A model generated the notes under the pieces. It was not told the origin of the DNA. It searched no databases and saw only the letters and a program-made list of their open reading frames with translations. The position numbers were made by a program, and so were the translations under genes. Shown one piece after another: positions 1-10,882 of a stretch of 64,000 nt of DNA. Every line of letters begins with the position of its first letter. Within the stretch, counting starts at the first letter, position 1. Source of the stretch: Diplonema japonicum (Eukaryota > Euglenozoa > Diplonemea > Diplonemida > Diplonemidae); contig OZ025716.1 of NCBI GenBank assembly GCA_964019335.1, positions 248,001 to 312,000 on the forward strand. Reading direction: 5' to 3'.

Positions 1-2
1 AA

Positions 3-2066
3 CACGACGAACCGGCTTTCAAAACATCAACGGTGCACTACTGCGGGATCTGCACGGCTCCTGTCGAAATAGGAACGGACATCGCCGCGTTGGAGGAACA
101 CCTGGCGAAACACGGGAAACAACTAACCGCGATGAACCACTGGGCGTCGATACGGCCCTGGAAGAAACCGATCCTGCCTCCTAGCGAGATCTCCGACGAT
201 TGGAAAGACCTGTGCGAACAAATCCAGCAATGGAGGGACAGCCGCGCGGAAATCCAACAAAAACAAGAAGGCATTCGATGGCTCTCCCGTTTACTAGGCG
301 CCGAAAAAATCACACCCCACGGATCGATCATGACAGGTGTATCAGGTTCAGACCAATGGATTGACCTGTCCTTGCAAGGAACAAAGACGATATACACTGT
401 GAAGAACCTCCGTGTTCGGGATCTGGATGCGTTAAAAAAAAAACGAAACGAGCTTGAGTACAAGCACAACGTGATAATCCTGCCGGAGAAGGAAAAGGAG
501 GAGAAGGGCATGGTCACAGTCATGTCGCACGTTGCAGGACGCGAAGAAGGCGCATTAGCATGCATCGAGATGATAAAAAAAGTACTAAGCCGGAAGCACA
601 TCACGCTCACAACAAGAGAAGGCACACCCGAGAAAAAAACAATTCTTCAAATGGCAGAGGCGCGGCTTTCAAAGGTTCTCCACCCTTCTTGCACGGATCT
701 GAACTTGAACTCAAAAACACCGGTTTTGAAGCTAAGAGCAGAGGGCAAACCATGCCAAGACAACACCCTTCTCGTACCCATCCCCGGGAAATCTTTGGAA
801 CTACTCGATGGTAAAAAGATTCCTCACGGTGAGTATCGCAACGGGGATATCTCATTCCCAGAACCAGAGGCGGCTATGGACGCTCTTGATCTTCTTGAAT
901 CGCAGCATTTACCTGTAAAACTATATTATCCAAAGTGCTTGGGTTACAACTGGTCGTTGTCCGCGTCTCCATCACGAGGCCCGAGAAATTCCCGGTTGTT
1001 AAGAAGGCTATTGGACTCGATAGGTGAGCCAGGAATTGTTGCGTGCTGTTTACTCACAAGATGGGGAAAACGGCACTCGGTATTCGACACGCGAAACGGG
1101 TTTGTTTCGTCGGAATCGTTAATCGTTATGTTCTGTTTCTACCTCCAGCAAATCGGGGCGTGCGGGTATATAGACCACGAAAGCGTTCCTGAAGAGGACG
1201 ATTCTGATGGACAGAGCTACCCGGTCCCGAAAGATCTTGAGCCTGGTGCCCATGCGACGGTATTATCGTACGTTATAGGATTCTTCCAGTATTTCTCCGT
1301 GTTTGACTGGACGAAGAGGGTTGTTACTCTTAACTCCCCGCCGTGGGTGCCGGTTTCACCTTCTGAGTTGAACTTCACGGTCGAAATGTCCATTTCAACA
1401 TTCCACAAACATGTTAAAGAACATGTTTATTGCAATCTGGTGGTCTTGGACGCGTATGAAGTAACGAATACCGCGCGGAGAATAGGTGTAAGCAGGCAGC
1501 ATTTCGTGAAGGGGATTCTTCGGCTGTCGTACAGGCTTCTCGCAGGGCAGTTCCCTCGTGGGGTGTTCGAAAGCTACAAGTACCGGCTCGGCTTGACGTT
1601 CAACGCAAGTTTTATCGCTGAAGGGGAAATACCTTGGAAGTCGTTGGGTTTGAAAGCACCGTCTTCACCGTGTCTTGATAACAGAGAGGTGTTTCTACCG
1701 GCATTGCCTGTTATTGAAGAGGAAGTAGTGTGTTATTCGCCACGTATAACGGAGCTGCCAAATCCTCTTGGGAAGGGTCTTCCGGTGATGCTGCGGCAGA
1801 CGAAGGTTAGAAGGGAGCAGCATTGTGCCGTTTCTGCGCCGCCTCAGCATCTGCACCACCTGCAGCATTTTTACCAGCATGGGTATTTTTTGCCGTTGTC
1901 GCCGCTTGCGACCAGGTACTACTTCAACCTTAGCGTGTACGGGTGCCCGGTGGTGCGTTACGCAAAGCCCGATGCGCTTCGGGAGCAGAGCACCGAAAGC
2001 ACAACGTCGCAGGAAAGCAGCAGCACGTCGGGCAGTGATGAAACCAGCTCTAGTGAAAAACAATAG
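3..2066 (+). CDS. TUTase/non-canonical poly(A) polymerase-like protein, 5' partial
   Basis: The frame is open to the left edge and has no ATG near it (the first possible start is a GTG at 33), so the gene begins outside the window. The visible part starts with a C2H2-type zinc finger (YCGIC, then HLAKH). Next comes a nucleotidyltransferase-like stretch with a GS...G...IDL pattern, then a helical core resembling the PAP-associated region of terminal uridylyltransferases (LLTRWGKR, YVIGFFQYFSVFDW, NLVVLDAYEVTNTARR). A zinc finger before this core recalls kinetoplastid RET1-type TUTases, which add U to mitochondrial RNA 3' ends. In the catalytic motif the first metal-binding Asp appears to be Trp (DQWIDL), with only the second Asp kept, so it may be an inactive scaffold. 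The C-terminus is low-complexity, rich in Ser, Thr and Glu. The family call is by pattern only. Confidence 0.6.
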   Translation, partial: HDEPAFKTSTVHYCGICTAPVEIGTDIAALEEHLAKHGKQLTAMNHWASIRPWKKPILPPSEISDDWKDLCEQIQQWRDSRAEIQQKQEGIRWLSRLLGAEKITPHGSIMTGVSGSDQWIDLSLQGTKTIYTVKNLRVRDLDALKKKRNELEYKHNVIILPEKEKEEKGMVTVMSHVAGREEGALACIEMIKKVLSRKHITLTTREGTPEKKTILQMAEARLSKVLHPSCTDLNLNSKTPVLKLRAEGKPCQDNTLLVPIPGKSLELLDGKKIPHGEYRNGDISFPEPEAAMDALDLLESQHLPVKLYYPKCLGYNWSLSASPSRGPRNSRLLRRLLDSIGEPGIVACCLLTRWGKRHSVFDTRNGFVSSESLIVMFCFYLQQIGACGYIDHESVPEEDDSDGQSYPVPKDLEPGAHATVLSYVIGFFQYFSVFDWTKRVVTLNSPPWVPVSPSELNFTVEMSISTFHKHVKEHVYCNLVVLDAYEVTNTARRIGVSRQHFVKGILRLSYRLLAGQFPRGVFESYKYRLGLTFNASFIAEGEIPWKSLGLKAPSSPCLDNREVFLPALPVIEEEVVCYSPRITELPNPLGKGLPVMLRQTKVRREQHCAVSAPPQHLHHLQHFYQHGYFLPLSPLATRYYFNLSVYGCPVVRYAKPDALREQSTESTTSQESSSTSGSDETSSSEKQ

Positions 2067-2068
2067 TT

Positions 2069-2101
<33 letters not shown>

Positions 2102-3626
2102 AAAAAAAAAAAAAATGTTTTATTTTTAAAAAAAAGGTTTTCACCCCTTTCGTCATTTTTCTTTCACTGCTCGCCCCGTAAAGTTAAACGAGTTAAATTA
2201 TGAGATTCTTTTGGATGTTACAAATAATGGCGCTTCAGGGTGGGAAAAAAAAAAAAAAAGTGGAGTATTTTGACTATTTTTTAGTCATTTGAGGCCATTC
2301 CGGCCCTTAAAAGTGGGAAAAATAAGTGCTTACCGTATTGCCTTAGGGAAATCCTCAAAAAAAGCTGACTCGTGTGAGGAAAACGGCAGTGAAAGCAGTG
2401 ACTCAAATGATGAAGAGTGAAATAAAAACGACTTACTTGCCGCCAAATGAGCCATTATTTTACACTTGTTACCATTTTCTTTTTTGCATTCGGGAACTCG
2501 AGTTAAAACAATGGCTCATAATTTGTTGGCAATAAATAGCTATTTTTGTGGGGGGGGGGGACTAAATGGATTTGATTCCTGGTGGTATAGCGGCTATTCC
2601 CCTCCTCCCCCTCCCCCCCACTAATTCAGAAAAGCTCATGATTTCTTTTTTTTCTCTTTTTTTTACGTTGTATAATTAAGTGTCCCTTTCTCTCATGAGA
2701 AGAAAAAAAAAAAAAAAAGAGAGTTGTGATGGGGTATCTATTGGAAAAAGTTTTAAAAAAAAAAAAAAGAAAAAGGCAAAATGGTGTCAGCTCAGACTGC
2801 TCTTCCCACAGCACTGAAAAAGCTTTACCCGTGGGGGGGAAGAAAAAGGACAGAACGAAGCACAAATGTCTCCTGCTCAACCCAAATGGCAGTGAGAAAA
2901 GATTGTGCACTTCTTTTAGCATTCCCCCCCCCTCCCCCTCCCTAGCTACTGCGCCAGAAGTTACGCTTAGAAGCGGTGTTCTGTATGGATACGAAGTTTG
3001 CCCTGCTTTTTTATACAGCACTCACCCTTGGCGTGCCTGATTACATTTTTTTTTTTTTTAAATCTTTTTTTAAAGGGACCCCATCACAAAGAGAGGAGAA
3101 TGGAGAAACAGATTACCTTTTGTTTTCGTTTTTTTTTTTTTTTTATTCGTGCGTGGGAAGAAAAGAAAGAAGAAGAAAAAAAGTAAGTGTTCTCCCCCCG
3201 CCCCACATTATTTTTCATCAATCGCCTGCAGTGCCCTTTTTTTTGTTTGATGCGCCAGGTGGTTCTATTAAACGTTGAATAGGTGTCCAGATAATGTAAC
3301 GAGAGAATAACATAAAAAAGAGGGGGGACATCCCATTCCCCATTCCCCCCCAAAAAATATTTATACAATTGTCAAATACATCCTCATATACCCCACCCGC
3401 GATCTTTTCTTTAAGGAAAGGGGAAGGAGGAAAAAAAAAAAAAAAAAACGAGAAGAAGAAAAAGAAAAAGAAGAAAGAAAGAAAAGTGGGGCATTCGTGC
3501 ACCCCCCCCCCCCCCCCCCCACCTTGCTCCGTTTACTCAGTTTTTCGTTTTTAACAATTATTGTCGAGCTCGCGTGCGCAACATCGTGAAAAGCGCCCAA
3601 ACTAATTTTTTCCTTTTTTGTCTATC

Positions 3627-3668
<42 letters not shown>

Positions 3669-5135
3669 AAAAAAGAAGGGGGAAAAAAAAAATGTGTCCA
3701 GTAAAAGATTTCCACACTTTCCCCCCCCTGGGTAATCCCCTCCCCCATACATTTAGGAGGGGAAAGAGAAAAAAGTTTCCTCCTTCCACATCCCTTTTCC
3801 TTTTTTTTTTTTTGTGTAGAAAATGGCTCTGGTTGCTAGGTGAAAAGCCATGGGTTTGGTCAGAACAGTAAATATTCTTTTTTTTGGGGGGGATCTTTAG
3901 TAATTCCTGAGGAATGGATCGTCCACTGCACGTGTATCATGACTTAGAGAGAGTGTTTTCAAGAAGAAAAAAAAAAAAAATGTGCCGAATGGGTGGCACC
4001 CAGGCCCCCTAAACTGGTGGAAAGTGCAGAATTCTTTAATTTTTCAAGAAAACCAGGAAAGAAAAAAAAAAAGAAGAAAAAAAAAAACAATTCTTAACCT
4101 TTCCCGTCCCTCATTTTTTTTTTTTTTTTTTTTTTTCTTTTTTCGTTTTACATTTTTCTCAGATTTTGTGGTAAGCGTGTGCTTATATTTTTTGTTTGTT
4201 TGTTTGTTTTTTTTTTTTGGTGTGGTCGTTGCTAACAGTTCTCCCCCCGTCAACAGTGAATTTCTTTTTTTGTCCCTCCCCCCCCCCTTTTTTTTGTGTA
4301 AACAAGAAAACAATAATTATAAATGGCTAGTCGTGTAATGTGAGACCCATTCCGCAACGTGCCTCAGTGGCTTTGTTAGTTCTTTTCTTTTTCTTCAATG
4401 CAAGTACTCGGCCAGGTGCGGTGCGCACGACAATCTATTTCTTTTTTTATTTTTTTATTTTCTTCCGGAACTTCGAGTTAAACTTTTTCTTTTTGTGTTG
4501 TAAATGTGACGTGAGGAAGGGGGGGGGGGAGAAAAGAGAGAAAAAAAAAAAAGAAGGGCAAGGTACTTCTCCGTTCGAACAAACGGCCTCGAAATCGAAA
4601 CCAATGTCTAAAAATGCCTTGATGCACCTCCGATACACACGACTGTGGCCACGTACAAGTGAGATGAGCGACTCGTTTGACAAAAGGGTATTTTTTAAAA
4701 AGGTTTTTGATTTAGTTTTTCCACTTAGTGTTCATCAGTGTATGTAAGAACTAACCCTTCAGAAAAAAGGCTGGCACTATAATTGTAACAAATGGGGGGG
4801 GTTTTTTTTTTCTTTTATAAACTTTTTTTTTTTCATTTCAAGTTTCTTTTTTTTTTTCTTTCTTTTTTTTTTTTTCCTTTTTCTATCCCGGAGCCACGTA
4901 ACAAAACAGAACACGGGCACCCTCTTTTCCCTTTCCCCCCCCCCCCCTGCTCCCCCTTATTTGCGATAGGAAACAATAAAAAAAAAATCGAAAAAAAAAA
5001 CGCTTTTTTTTTTTTTTCCGGACTTCTTTCCTTTTATTTTTATTTTCTTGCTTAGTTCCTCCCCCTGAAGAAGAAAAAGAAAAAGGGGGAAAACACACGG
5101 GGGAAAAAAAAAAAGAAAAAAAAAAGAGAAAATAA
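2067..5135. other. 3-kb homopolymer-rich intergenic region
   Basis: Dense A, T, C and G homopolymers (for example 37 T at 3629-3665) and many short spurious reading frames of Lys or Phe. No gene is convincing. A stretch at about 4560-4690 reads on the minus strand as a complex peptide of roughly 40 residues without homopolymer, and may be a gene relic. Part of the region (about 2195-2345) recurs inverted near 50.4-50.57 kb. Confidence 0.6.
2195..2345 (+). repeat. Dispersed repeat, inverted copy at 50390-50565
   Basis: The reverse complement of this stretch matches 50390-50565 in several blocks: the block around AAGTGGGAAAAATAAGTGCT, the block around GAGGCCATTCCGGCCCTT, and the block around AATGGCGCTTCAG. 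Both copies lie beside a GAAGAGTGAAATAAA motif (2413-2430 and about 50588-50602). No coding potential is seen. It is probably a decayed mobile element. Confidence 0.55.
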
Positions 5136-5447
5136 ATGGAGTACACAGACGGCTGCAACAACAGGTATTCGCTTAATGACAACATCCTGAGTTACAGAGG
5201 CATGGCACCAAGGATGAGCTCCTCAGGGAGGTACTCTGGTGGGCCTGACAAACAGGTACACGTTTCTCCAGAAGTAGCGCGTCGCTTAATGGAACTTGTG
5301 AACGCTGCAGCCGCAGATGTCTCGCAGCACGAAACGAAACGAAGCATGGGAATGCCTGTTGTTTCTGTGGGCAGCTTAAGCTTCATTTTGAACGGCTCAA
5401 AACACCCGAAGAAGCTTGAATCGGCGCTTAAAGCAGCATTTCTATGA
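5136..5447 (+). CDS. Small hypothetical protein, 103 aa
   Basis: ATG at 5136 directly follows an A-rich leader (aaataa), as for other genes here. The protein has ordinary composition, a Ser/Gly/Tyr-rich first third, and a central stretch (VHVSPEVARRLMELVNAAAADV) suggesting an amphipathic helix. There is no signal peptide, membrane segment or motif I recognise. The lack of homopolymer-derived residues and the clean leader argue that it is real. It ends 5 bases before a TTAA followed by CCCTTCGCGC. Confidence 0.5.
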   Translation: MEYTDGCNNRYSLNDNILSYRGMAPRMSSSGRYSGGPDKQVHVSPEVARRLMELVNAAAADVSQHETKRSMGMPVVSVGSLSFILNGSKHPKKLESALKAAFL

Positions 5448-6515
5448 AATTTTAACCCTTCGCGCAAACTTCAGCCTGGGGAGGTCTTGCAGGTCTTCCA
5501 AGTTCCGCCGCACGCCAGTAGTCTCACTGAAGTGACTTTATCGACGGTTTTAAGGCTAATATGATTCCCCCCCCCCCGACAAATCCCTAACCTGCAACAA
5601 AAAGCATAACTCACGTTCTTTCTTTTTTTTTTTTTTTTATATGAGCTCGTCCGAAGAAAAATGTCAACACTTTTTTTGGGCACCTCCGAAGATTTCTTTG
5701 TTTTGATTATTTGAGAAAAAAAAGGGCAGCATGCAACCATAGGAAGATGACATACATGGTGTACATGACGCCGTTCTTTCAATTGCGATGCTTGTTTTGC
5801 CATGAGGGTGGCAGGCTTTGCAACCGGTTGCCCCCGGGAAGCGTAACAGAGGTCAGAAACAACGACGAAAAATGTTTAAAATGCAGCTTAAAAGCTTGAA
5901 ATGCAGCACCTCGGGTGCATAAAAGTGGTGAACACACACCTTTGTGACCCCTGGGTACAACCCAGGGTCGGGTTACTGTTAAAAGTACTTAGCGAAAAAT
6001 ATATGGCGTTGCATAGCCCCCAAAAAACCGGTTTTTTTAGCCCTATTTTTTGCTTTTTCGAGGGGTTCCTAAGGGAATTGGCCTAAAAGGCCCATTTTCC
6101 TGAAAACCCAATTCTTAACACTTGTCTGCTCAACATCGGTATCTTTGGGGCCATACATGCATTCTCTACCCATCTGCTGAGGTTTGTCATTCTTTTTCTT
6201 ACTCATGACAAATTATAAATTATGAAGTTTGCTTTTAAAGGGCCCTTAAGGGATTTTAGCCTAAAATGGGCATTGTACCACCCCATTTTAATGGTGATAA
6301 AGAGCCCAAACCACCCAAAATGACCCCCTAAGTTTCACAGATTTCCCATCAAAAAATTAAAATTTTTGTATAGGCATTTTAAGTACCATAGACCCTTACC
6401 CTTGCACAGAATGACCTAGTTCCGCGATTTCTTTTCCATCGAAAATCACTTTTGGCCCCTAGATTAACCTCCAAAAACACCCTCGAAACCAGTTTTTGGT
6501 GGCACGAAAGTGAAT
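5448..6515. other. Non-coding stretch, probably partly transposon 5' flank
   Basis: No supportable gene. It holds short inverted motifs around AAGGGAATTGGCCTAAAAGGCCC (6071-6093) and a related AAGGGATTTTAGCCTAAAATGGGC (6247-6270), which may be subterminal sequence of the piggyBac-like element that follows. I could not find a left terminal repeat matching the right one. Confidence 0.4.
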
Positions 6516-8279
6516 ATGAGCAGTACTGATTCAGACGAGTTCGGGAGTGCCTAAGGGGACATTCTCACTGACGATGGGACCTCATCTAGTGCCAGTAGTG
6601 ACGAGGAGAGTGAAGATATGCCCTGGGAGACCGAGATTACGCAGGTTACGCGTAAGAAGTGGCGGGGCGTAGCAGGCCCGAAATCACCCGTTTCGCACAT
6701 GAGTGCATCAAGGGTTTTCAAACTGTTCATCCCCATGGTGTTTGTACAATCTCTTTGCACCGTTTGCCAGGACCACAACCCCGACTTTGACTTCACTGTG
6801 GACGATATCTATGAGTTTCTGGCCTTGTGGATGCTCATGGACATCATCCGCAAAGCCGACATCAAAAGATTACTGGTCGACTGTTCCTTCCCTAGCCACA
6901 CCCTTTTTGGCAAGCGTAATGCAACGTGACCGCTTCTTGCGCTTACAACGGTCGTTGCATTTTGGGGAGGGTGAGGAAACAGATAAGTTGCGAAAAGTAA
7001 GATTCCTGCTCTCCTCCATCGTCCCTACCTGGCTGCAACACTATTCCCCCGGAAAATCAATCAGTGTTGATGAGAGTATGATCAAGTCACACGGTAGGCA
7101 TCGCTTCAGAGTATTCCAGCCTGCAAAGAGGACACGCTATGGGCTGAAGGTGTACACCGCGGCAGAATCTGACACGGGGTACGTGTTCAACTTGTCGATC
7201 TACTGTAAAGACCCTGCCAACACCATCGTCCCGAGCTTGTTAGAAAAGCTCTGTCATAAAGGCCACTGGCTCGGCATCGATAACTTCTATACAAGCGTTC
7301 CCCTTGTACTACAGTTGTGGGAATCTGGATTCCATGTGGTGGGAACAATTCGAAGAAATCGCCGAAATCTGCCTGATCTAGCCCAAGTGAGGAAACAAGT
7401 TGGCCCAGGCAGGCCCAAAAAAGGTACCGCGCGGAGCGACAACAGCTTTTCGACCGTTATGCGCCAGTGTGGAAACATTCACTTCATTCTATGGAAAGAT
7501 AGAAAGAAGGATGTGAGAATGTTATCCACTTTGCCGATTGGTTTGCCTATGGGCACACTCACCCGACGCGACAAGAATGGGCAAACCAAGAAGGTACCCG
7601 CACCACCCCAGGTCTACTTTACAACAAGATCATGGGCGGCGTAGATCTCGGTGATAGTATAAAGGCTAGATGTATCAGGACCGTTCGTGGGAGGAAGTGG
7701 ACACTGAAGGTGTTCCACCACCTAGTAAATATATCCGCCCTCAACGCCTTTATCCTGTTTAAGCGCCACACCAGTGAAGGAAAAGGGCAAGTGGACCTCA
7801 GTTTTAAGAATTTTAAACTGAGGCTCGTCCACGAGTTGGTCGCTGAGGTGAAACAAAACCGCCAAGAAACTGCAAGCACCTGTTCTGCAGGCCCCCGTTG
7901 TGCCAGCACCAGTTCTGCAATAGAGACAGGGGGGGGCAGGGAAGATGTCAGGCGCGATCCCACCAAGGGCCACTGGCCCAAAAAACTGGATGCAGCAAGA
8001 CAATGCACACACCACATGCGTGTTTTGGGGGTCCGGGTGCAAACTATCTTCATCTGCAAGGCTTGTAACGTGCATCTGTGCCCAGCTTGCTTTGCAGACT
8101 ATCACGAACCAGTGGTTTACCCACCCCAATCTACCCCCTCTGGAGGCCCGGCCACACCGAAGAAACGCCTAAGGTACCAGCGTCTCCAAACACATACCCT
8201 TCTCCCCAGGTCGTCATCTGAGCCAAGTCCCAAAAGCAAAACCCCCCCTAGCACTCCGAGGCCCAAGCGAAAAAAGTAA
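6516..8279 (+). pseudogene. piggyBac-like transposase, broken
   Basis: A DDE transposase of the piggyBac (DDE_Tnp_1_7) family. An acidic, Ser-rich N-terminus starts at ATG 6516 and is stopped by TAA at 6552-6554, then continues in the same frame to about 6905. A frameshift moves the reading to another frame (about 6905-7630), and a second returns it (7632-8279). The three family acidic positions are visible as SVDESM, GIDNFYT and MGGVDLGD, the last after the second frameshift. The C-terminus carries a Cys/His cluster (CKACNVHLCPACF) like the family's zinc finger, followed by a basic Pro/Ser tail. One stop and two frameshifts mean it cannot make an intact transposase. Confidence 0.85.
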
Positions 8280-8505
8280 GGAAGTGTCTATCCTATGGGT
8301 GGGTTTTTACAATAAATTTCACTTCAATTCCTTATTCTATTCACTTCCCAGGGCCTTTGAGGGGCGTCTGGGGGTGTTTTTTGTCCCTCCTGGGTGATGT
8401 ATTTTCTTTTACACAAGCGTCGTTCTATGGTTGCATGCTCGAGGATGTTTTAATTTTAGAAAATAAAAAAGTCGATGGTGACCTTTTTTTTGCCCAAAAA
8501 CCCCC

Positions 8506-8521
8506 GTCCTTTAATGGTTAA
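8506..8521. repeat. Right terminal repeat of piggyBac-like element
   Basis: GTCCTTTAATGGTTAA ends in the TTAA used as target by piggyBac elements. Its reverse complement, TTAACCATTAAAGGAC, differs by one base from the ends of the 15715-18280 element (TTAACCACTAAAGGAC). It lies 227 bases after the transposase stop. Confidence 0.65.
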
Positions 8522-8581
8522 ATGTAATTTCTTCTTTTAAAAGCAGTTTACAGTACATATAAAGAAGATAAATAAAAAGAA

Positions 8582-10720
8582 ATGGTAGTCAAAGCCCTGC
8601 TCAGGACCCTGCGGCCGCTGCTGAACCTGTTCAGCTGCAGCAACGACACCGCTTTAGAGGCCACACGGCGATTCACCTTCGGGTTGATTCTCCTGTCCGT
8701 TTTAGTCGTCAGCACATTCTACCACCTCGTAGTGTGGGATATAAACAGCTCCGGCCTGCTGATCACTGGCCTTGCGGTATGGTGCTTCTTCTCGTCTCTC
8801 ACAGCAATCATCTACATCAAGAGTGGTGGGAATGTAATGGGCCGCTTTCCCTTAGGATGTTCTTTTGTAATCTTCATAGCCATTTGGACGGCTGACTTGC
8901 TCGGCTCGCTCGGGATGATCACCCGTATGTGGTCGGCCAGCGTCCTTCTACTCGATGCTTTACTAATCTCCCGTGTTGAGGAATGGGTGGGCACTGCCGT
9001 CCTGGGGGTCATCACGTTGTGGCTTCTCGTTGACACGGTGGAGCACTCCTTCCGCTTCGGGTTGTATGATGACGAGACTTTACTATTTAAGTACGACGAC
9101 CGCGGTGGTGATAAATGTTCGAAGCCGCCCTGCAAGATCGGCATGATGTGGGGCAGCTTGAACATGCTAATGTTCGTTATCATCCTGTACCTTGACTATT
9201 TCATCACACGCGGGTTTGCGAAGGGGATGTACAACCAGCAGCGGCAGATGGAAAAGTCTGTTCAGCTTGCCAATCGTGTCGCCACGCAGCTCGCGGATTT
9301 TGACCTGTCAGGTGCGGCGCTTCACCTGTCGGAGGCGGAACAGGAAGGGCTACTTCCTACTGAAATGGTCGATGCTTTTCGAAAGCTCATTGCACACCTG
9401 CATATGTTTCGGCCTTATCTTCCGGAATCTCTTTTCGAAGACGGGGAGGCAGTGTTGGATGATGCAACTGAATTTAGCTTGACCATTGTGCAGGATGAAT
9501 CCTCAATAGTCTTTACAGACATTAAAGGCTCCACATCGTTGTGGCAGTCCGCCCCCGCTGTAATGTATGACGCGCTCCGTATCCATAACGATGTGATCCG
9601 AGAGTGCATGCAATCGCACAGCGGGTACGAGGTGAAGACTATCGGCGACTCGTTCATGATCGCCTTCACATCTCTCCAAAACGCTATGAATTTCGGTCTT
9701 GCTGTTCAGATTGGGCTGTTCAAAGAAGAGTGGCCGGAGGAGCTCTCTCGCTTAGACGATTCACACCACTCCCCCTCCGAAGGCTGGAACGGCCTACGCA
9801 TAAGAATCGGTGTGAACCACGGCGAAGTCCGCATGGAGCGAAACCCGATAACAAAGAGATTCGACTATTTCGGGAATATTGTTAACGTGGCGTCGCGTTT
9901 GGAAACCGCGTGCCCGGAAGGTGCGCTGGCGGTGACGCAAGCGTGTTCGGACGAACTGCAGAGCAACGGGCTGGCCCCGCATATTACAGTTCCCCTGCCT
10001 GGTCAGCAGTTAAAAGGTGTCACGGGAAGCACAAACATAGTCGTTTATTTCCCCGAAGAACTGCGGTCCCGCAAGACGAAGATCACGCGTTTGAAGAAGC
10101 TCGATGCTCCCTCCAGGTACGAGAGCTTGACATCTAGTTGTTCGTTGTTGGAAAATTTGGCGGCTGCTAACCATGTTGCCACCATTGCCGTTCTTGATGT
10201 GCATGTTGACAATGCGGTTTGCTTTTCCGAGCGTGCTTCAGACGTCGTGCATGCTGTGCAGAGAACGAGCGGTGCTGTCGCCGCAGCTGCCGATACTGTT
10301 ATGGTGTTGTCGTGGAATGTGTCGAAGAAGTGCAGGAGGCATCTTGAAGCTTGCTTGCAGTGCTTGAGTGGGACGGCCGAGCAGCCGGATGTGTTTTCCG
10401 GAGTCGTGTGTGGCCCAGCACGGCTTGCTCAAATCGGTTCCACCCACCATAAGTTTTTCACCACAATGGGCCCTTCCATTCGGCTTGCGCAGCACCTCGC
10501 ACGGCACAGTCTCGTTACAAAGACATCTTGCCACTTTGCCAACCTCGAGAATGGTGGCCTACCCAACGCTGTGAGTTCCCTAGCGCGTCCTGCTGAAACA
10601 TGGAATGCTGCACACTTATTCCCCGACGCCTCCGCGGTGAGTATCTACTGTCTGCCGTTCAGGAACGAAGACGTTGTACAACATGCAACAGAAGTAGTAG
10701 CTTTGGAAAACGAGAAATGA
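8582..10720 (+). CDS. Membrane adenylate cyclase, tandem cyclase-homology domains
   Basis: 712 aa. About six membrane helices lie between residues 33 and 208. A linker follows with a conserved hinge (FRPYLPESLF, 276-285), then a class III cyclase domain at about 305-465 and a second, degenerate cyclase-like domain at about 525-690. In the first domain the class III residues are all present: metal Asp313 (FTDIKGST) and Asp356 (KTIGDSF), adenine-selecting Lys352 and Asp428, and transition-state Asn435 and Arg439. It should therefore make cAMP from ATP in the cytosol. The FTDI...EVKTIGDSFM pattern and the insert before GLRIRIGV resemble kinetoplastid cyclases, but there is no large extracellular receptor domain. 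The second domain keeps an SWN signature and lacks the catalytic set. Residues 1-285 align position for position with the protein at 33992. Confidence 0.88.
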   Translation: MVVKALLRTLRPLLNLFSCSNDTALEATRRFTFGLILLSVLVVSTFYHLVVWDINSSGLLITGLAVWCFFSSLTAIIYIKSGGNVMGRFPLGCSFVIFIAIWTADLLGSLGMITRMWSASVLLLDALLISRVEEWVGTAVLGVITLWLLVDTVEHSFRFGLYDDETLLFKYDDRGGDKCSKPPCKIGMMWGSLNMLMFVIILYLDYFITRGFAKGMYNQQRQMEKSVQLANRVATQLADFDLSGAALHLSEAEQEGLLPTEMVDAFRKLIAHLHMFRPYLPESLFEDGEAVLDDATEFSLTIVQDESSIVFTDIKGSTSLWQSAPAVMYDALRIHNDVIRECMQSHSGYEVKTIGDSFMIAFTSLQNAMNFGLAVQIGLFKEEWPEELSRLDDSHHSPSEGWNGLRIRIGVNHGEVRMERNPITKRFDYFGNIVNVASRLETACPEGALAVTQACSDELQSNGLAPHITVPLPGQQLKGVTGSTNIVVYFPEELRSRKTKITRLKKLDAPSRYESLTSSCSLLENLAAANHVATIAVLDVHVDNAVCFSERASDVVHAVQRTSGAVAAAADTVMVLSWNVSKKCRRHLEACLQCLSGTAEQPDVFSGVVCGPARLAQIGSTHHKFFTTMGPSIRLAQHLARHSLVTKTSCHFANLENGGLPNAVSSLARPAETWNAAHLFPDASAVSIYCLPFRNEDVVQHATEVVALENEK

Positions 10721-10882
10721 AGAGAAGAAGGGGGGGTGTTTTCACATCCTTTTTCTTCGAGCTAAAAAAAGGAGTTCTTTTTATTTCTTTCTTTTTTTTT
10801 TTTACAACTTTTTACTTGGTGTTGCCAAATGAACAAAAAAAAAAAAAAAAGAAAGAAAAAAAAAAAGGAAGGGGGGAAAAGA

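Noticed and set aside
3900-5100. Several ORFs of 80-135 residues rich in Phe or Lys
   Set aside because: They are produced by T and A runs; no ordinary protein sequence.
5452-5470. TTAACCCTTCGCGC as left end of the 6.5-8.5-kb piggyBac-like element
   Set aside because: Only TTAACC agrees with the right end at 8506-8521, too little to pair them.
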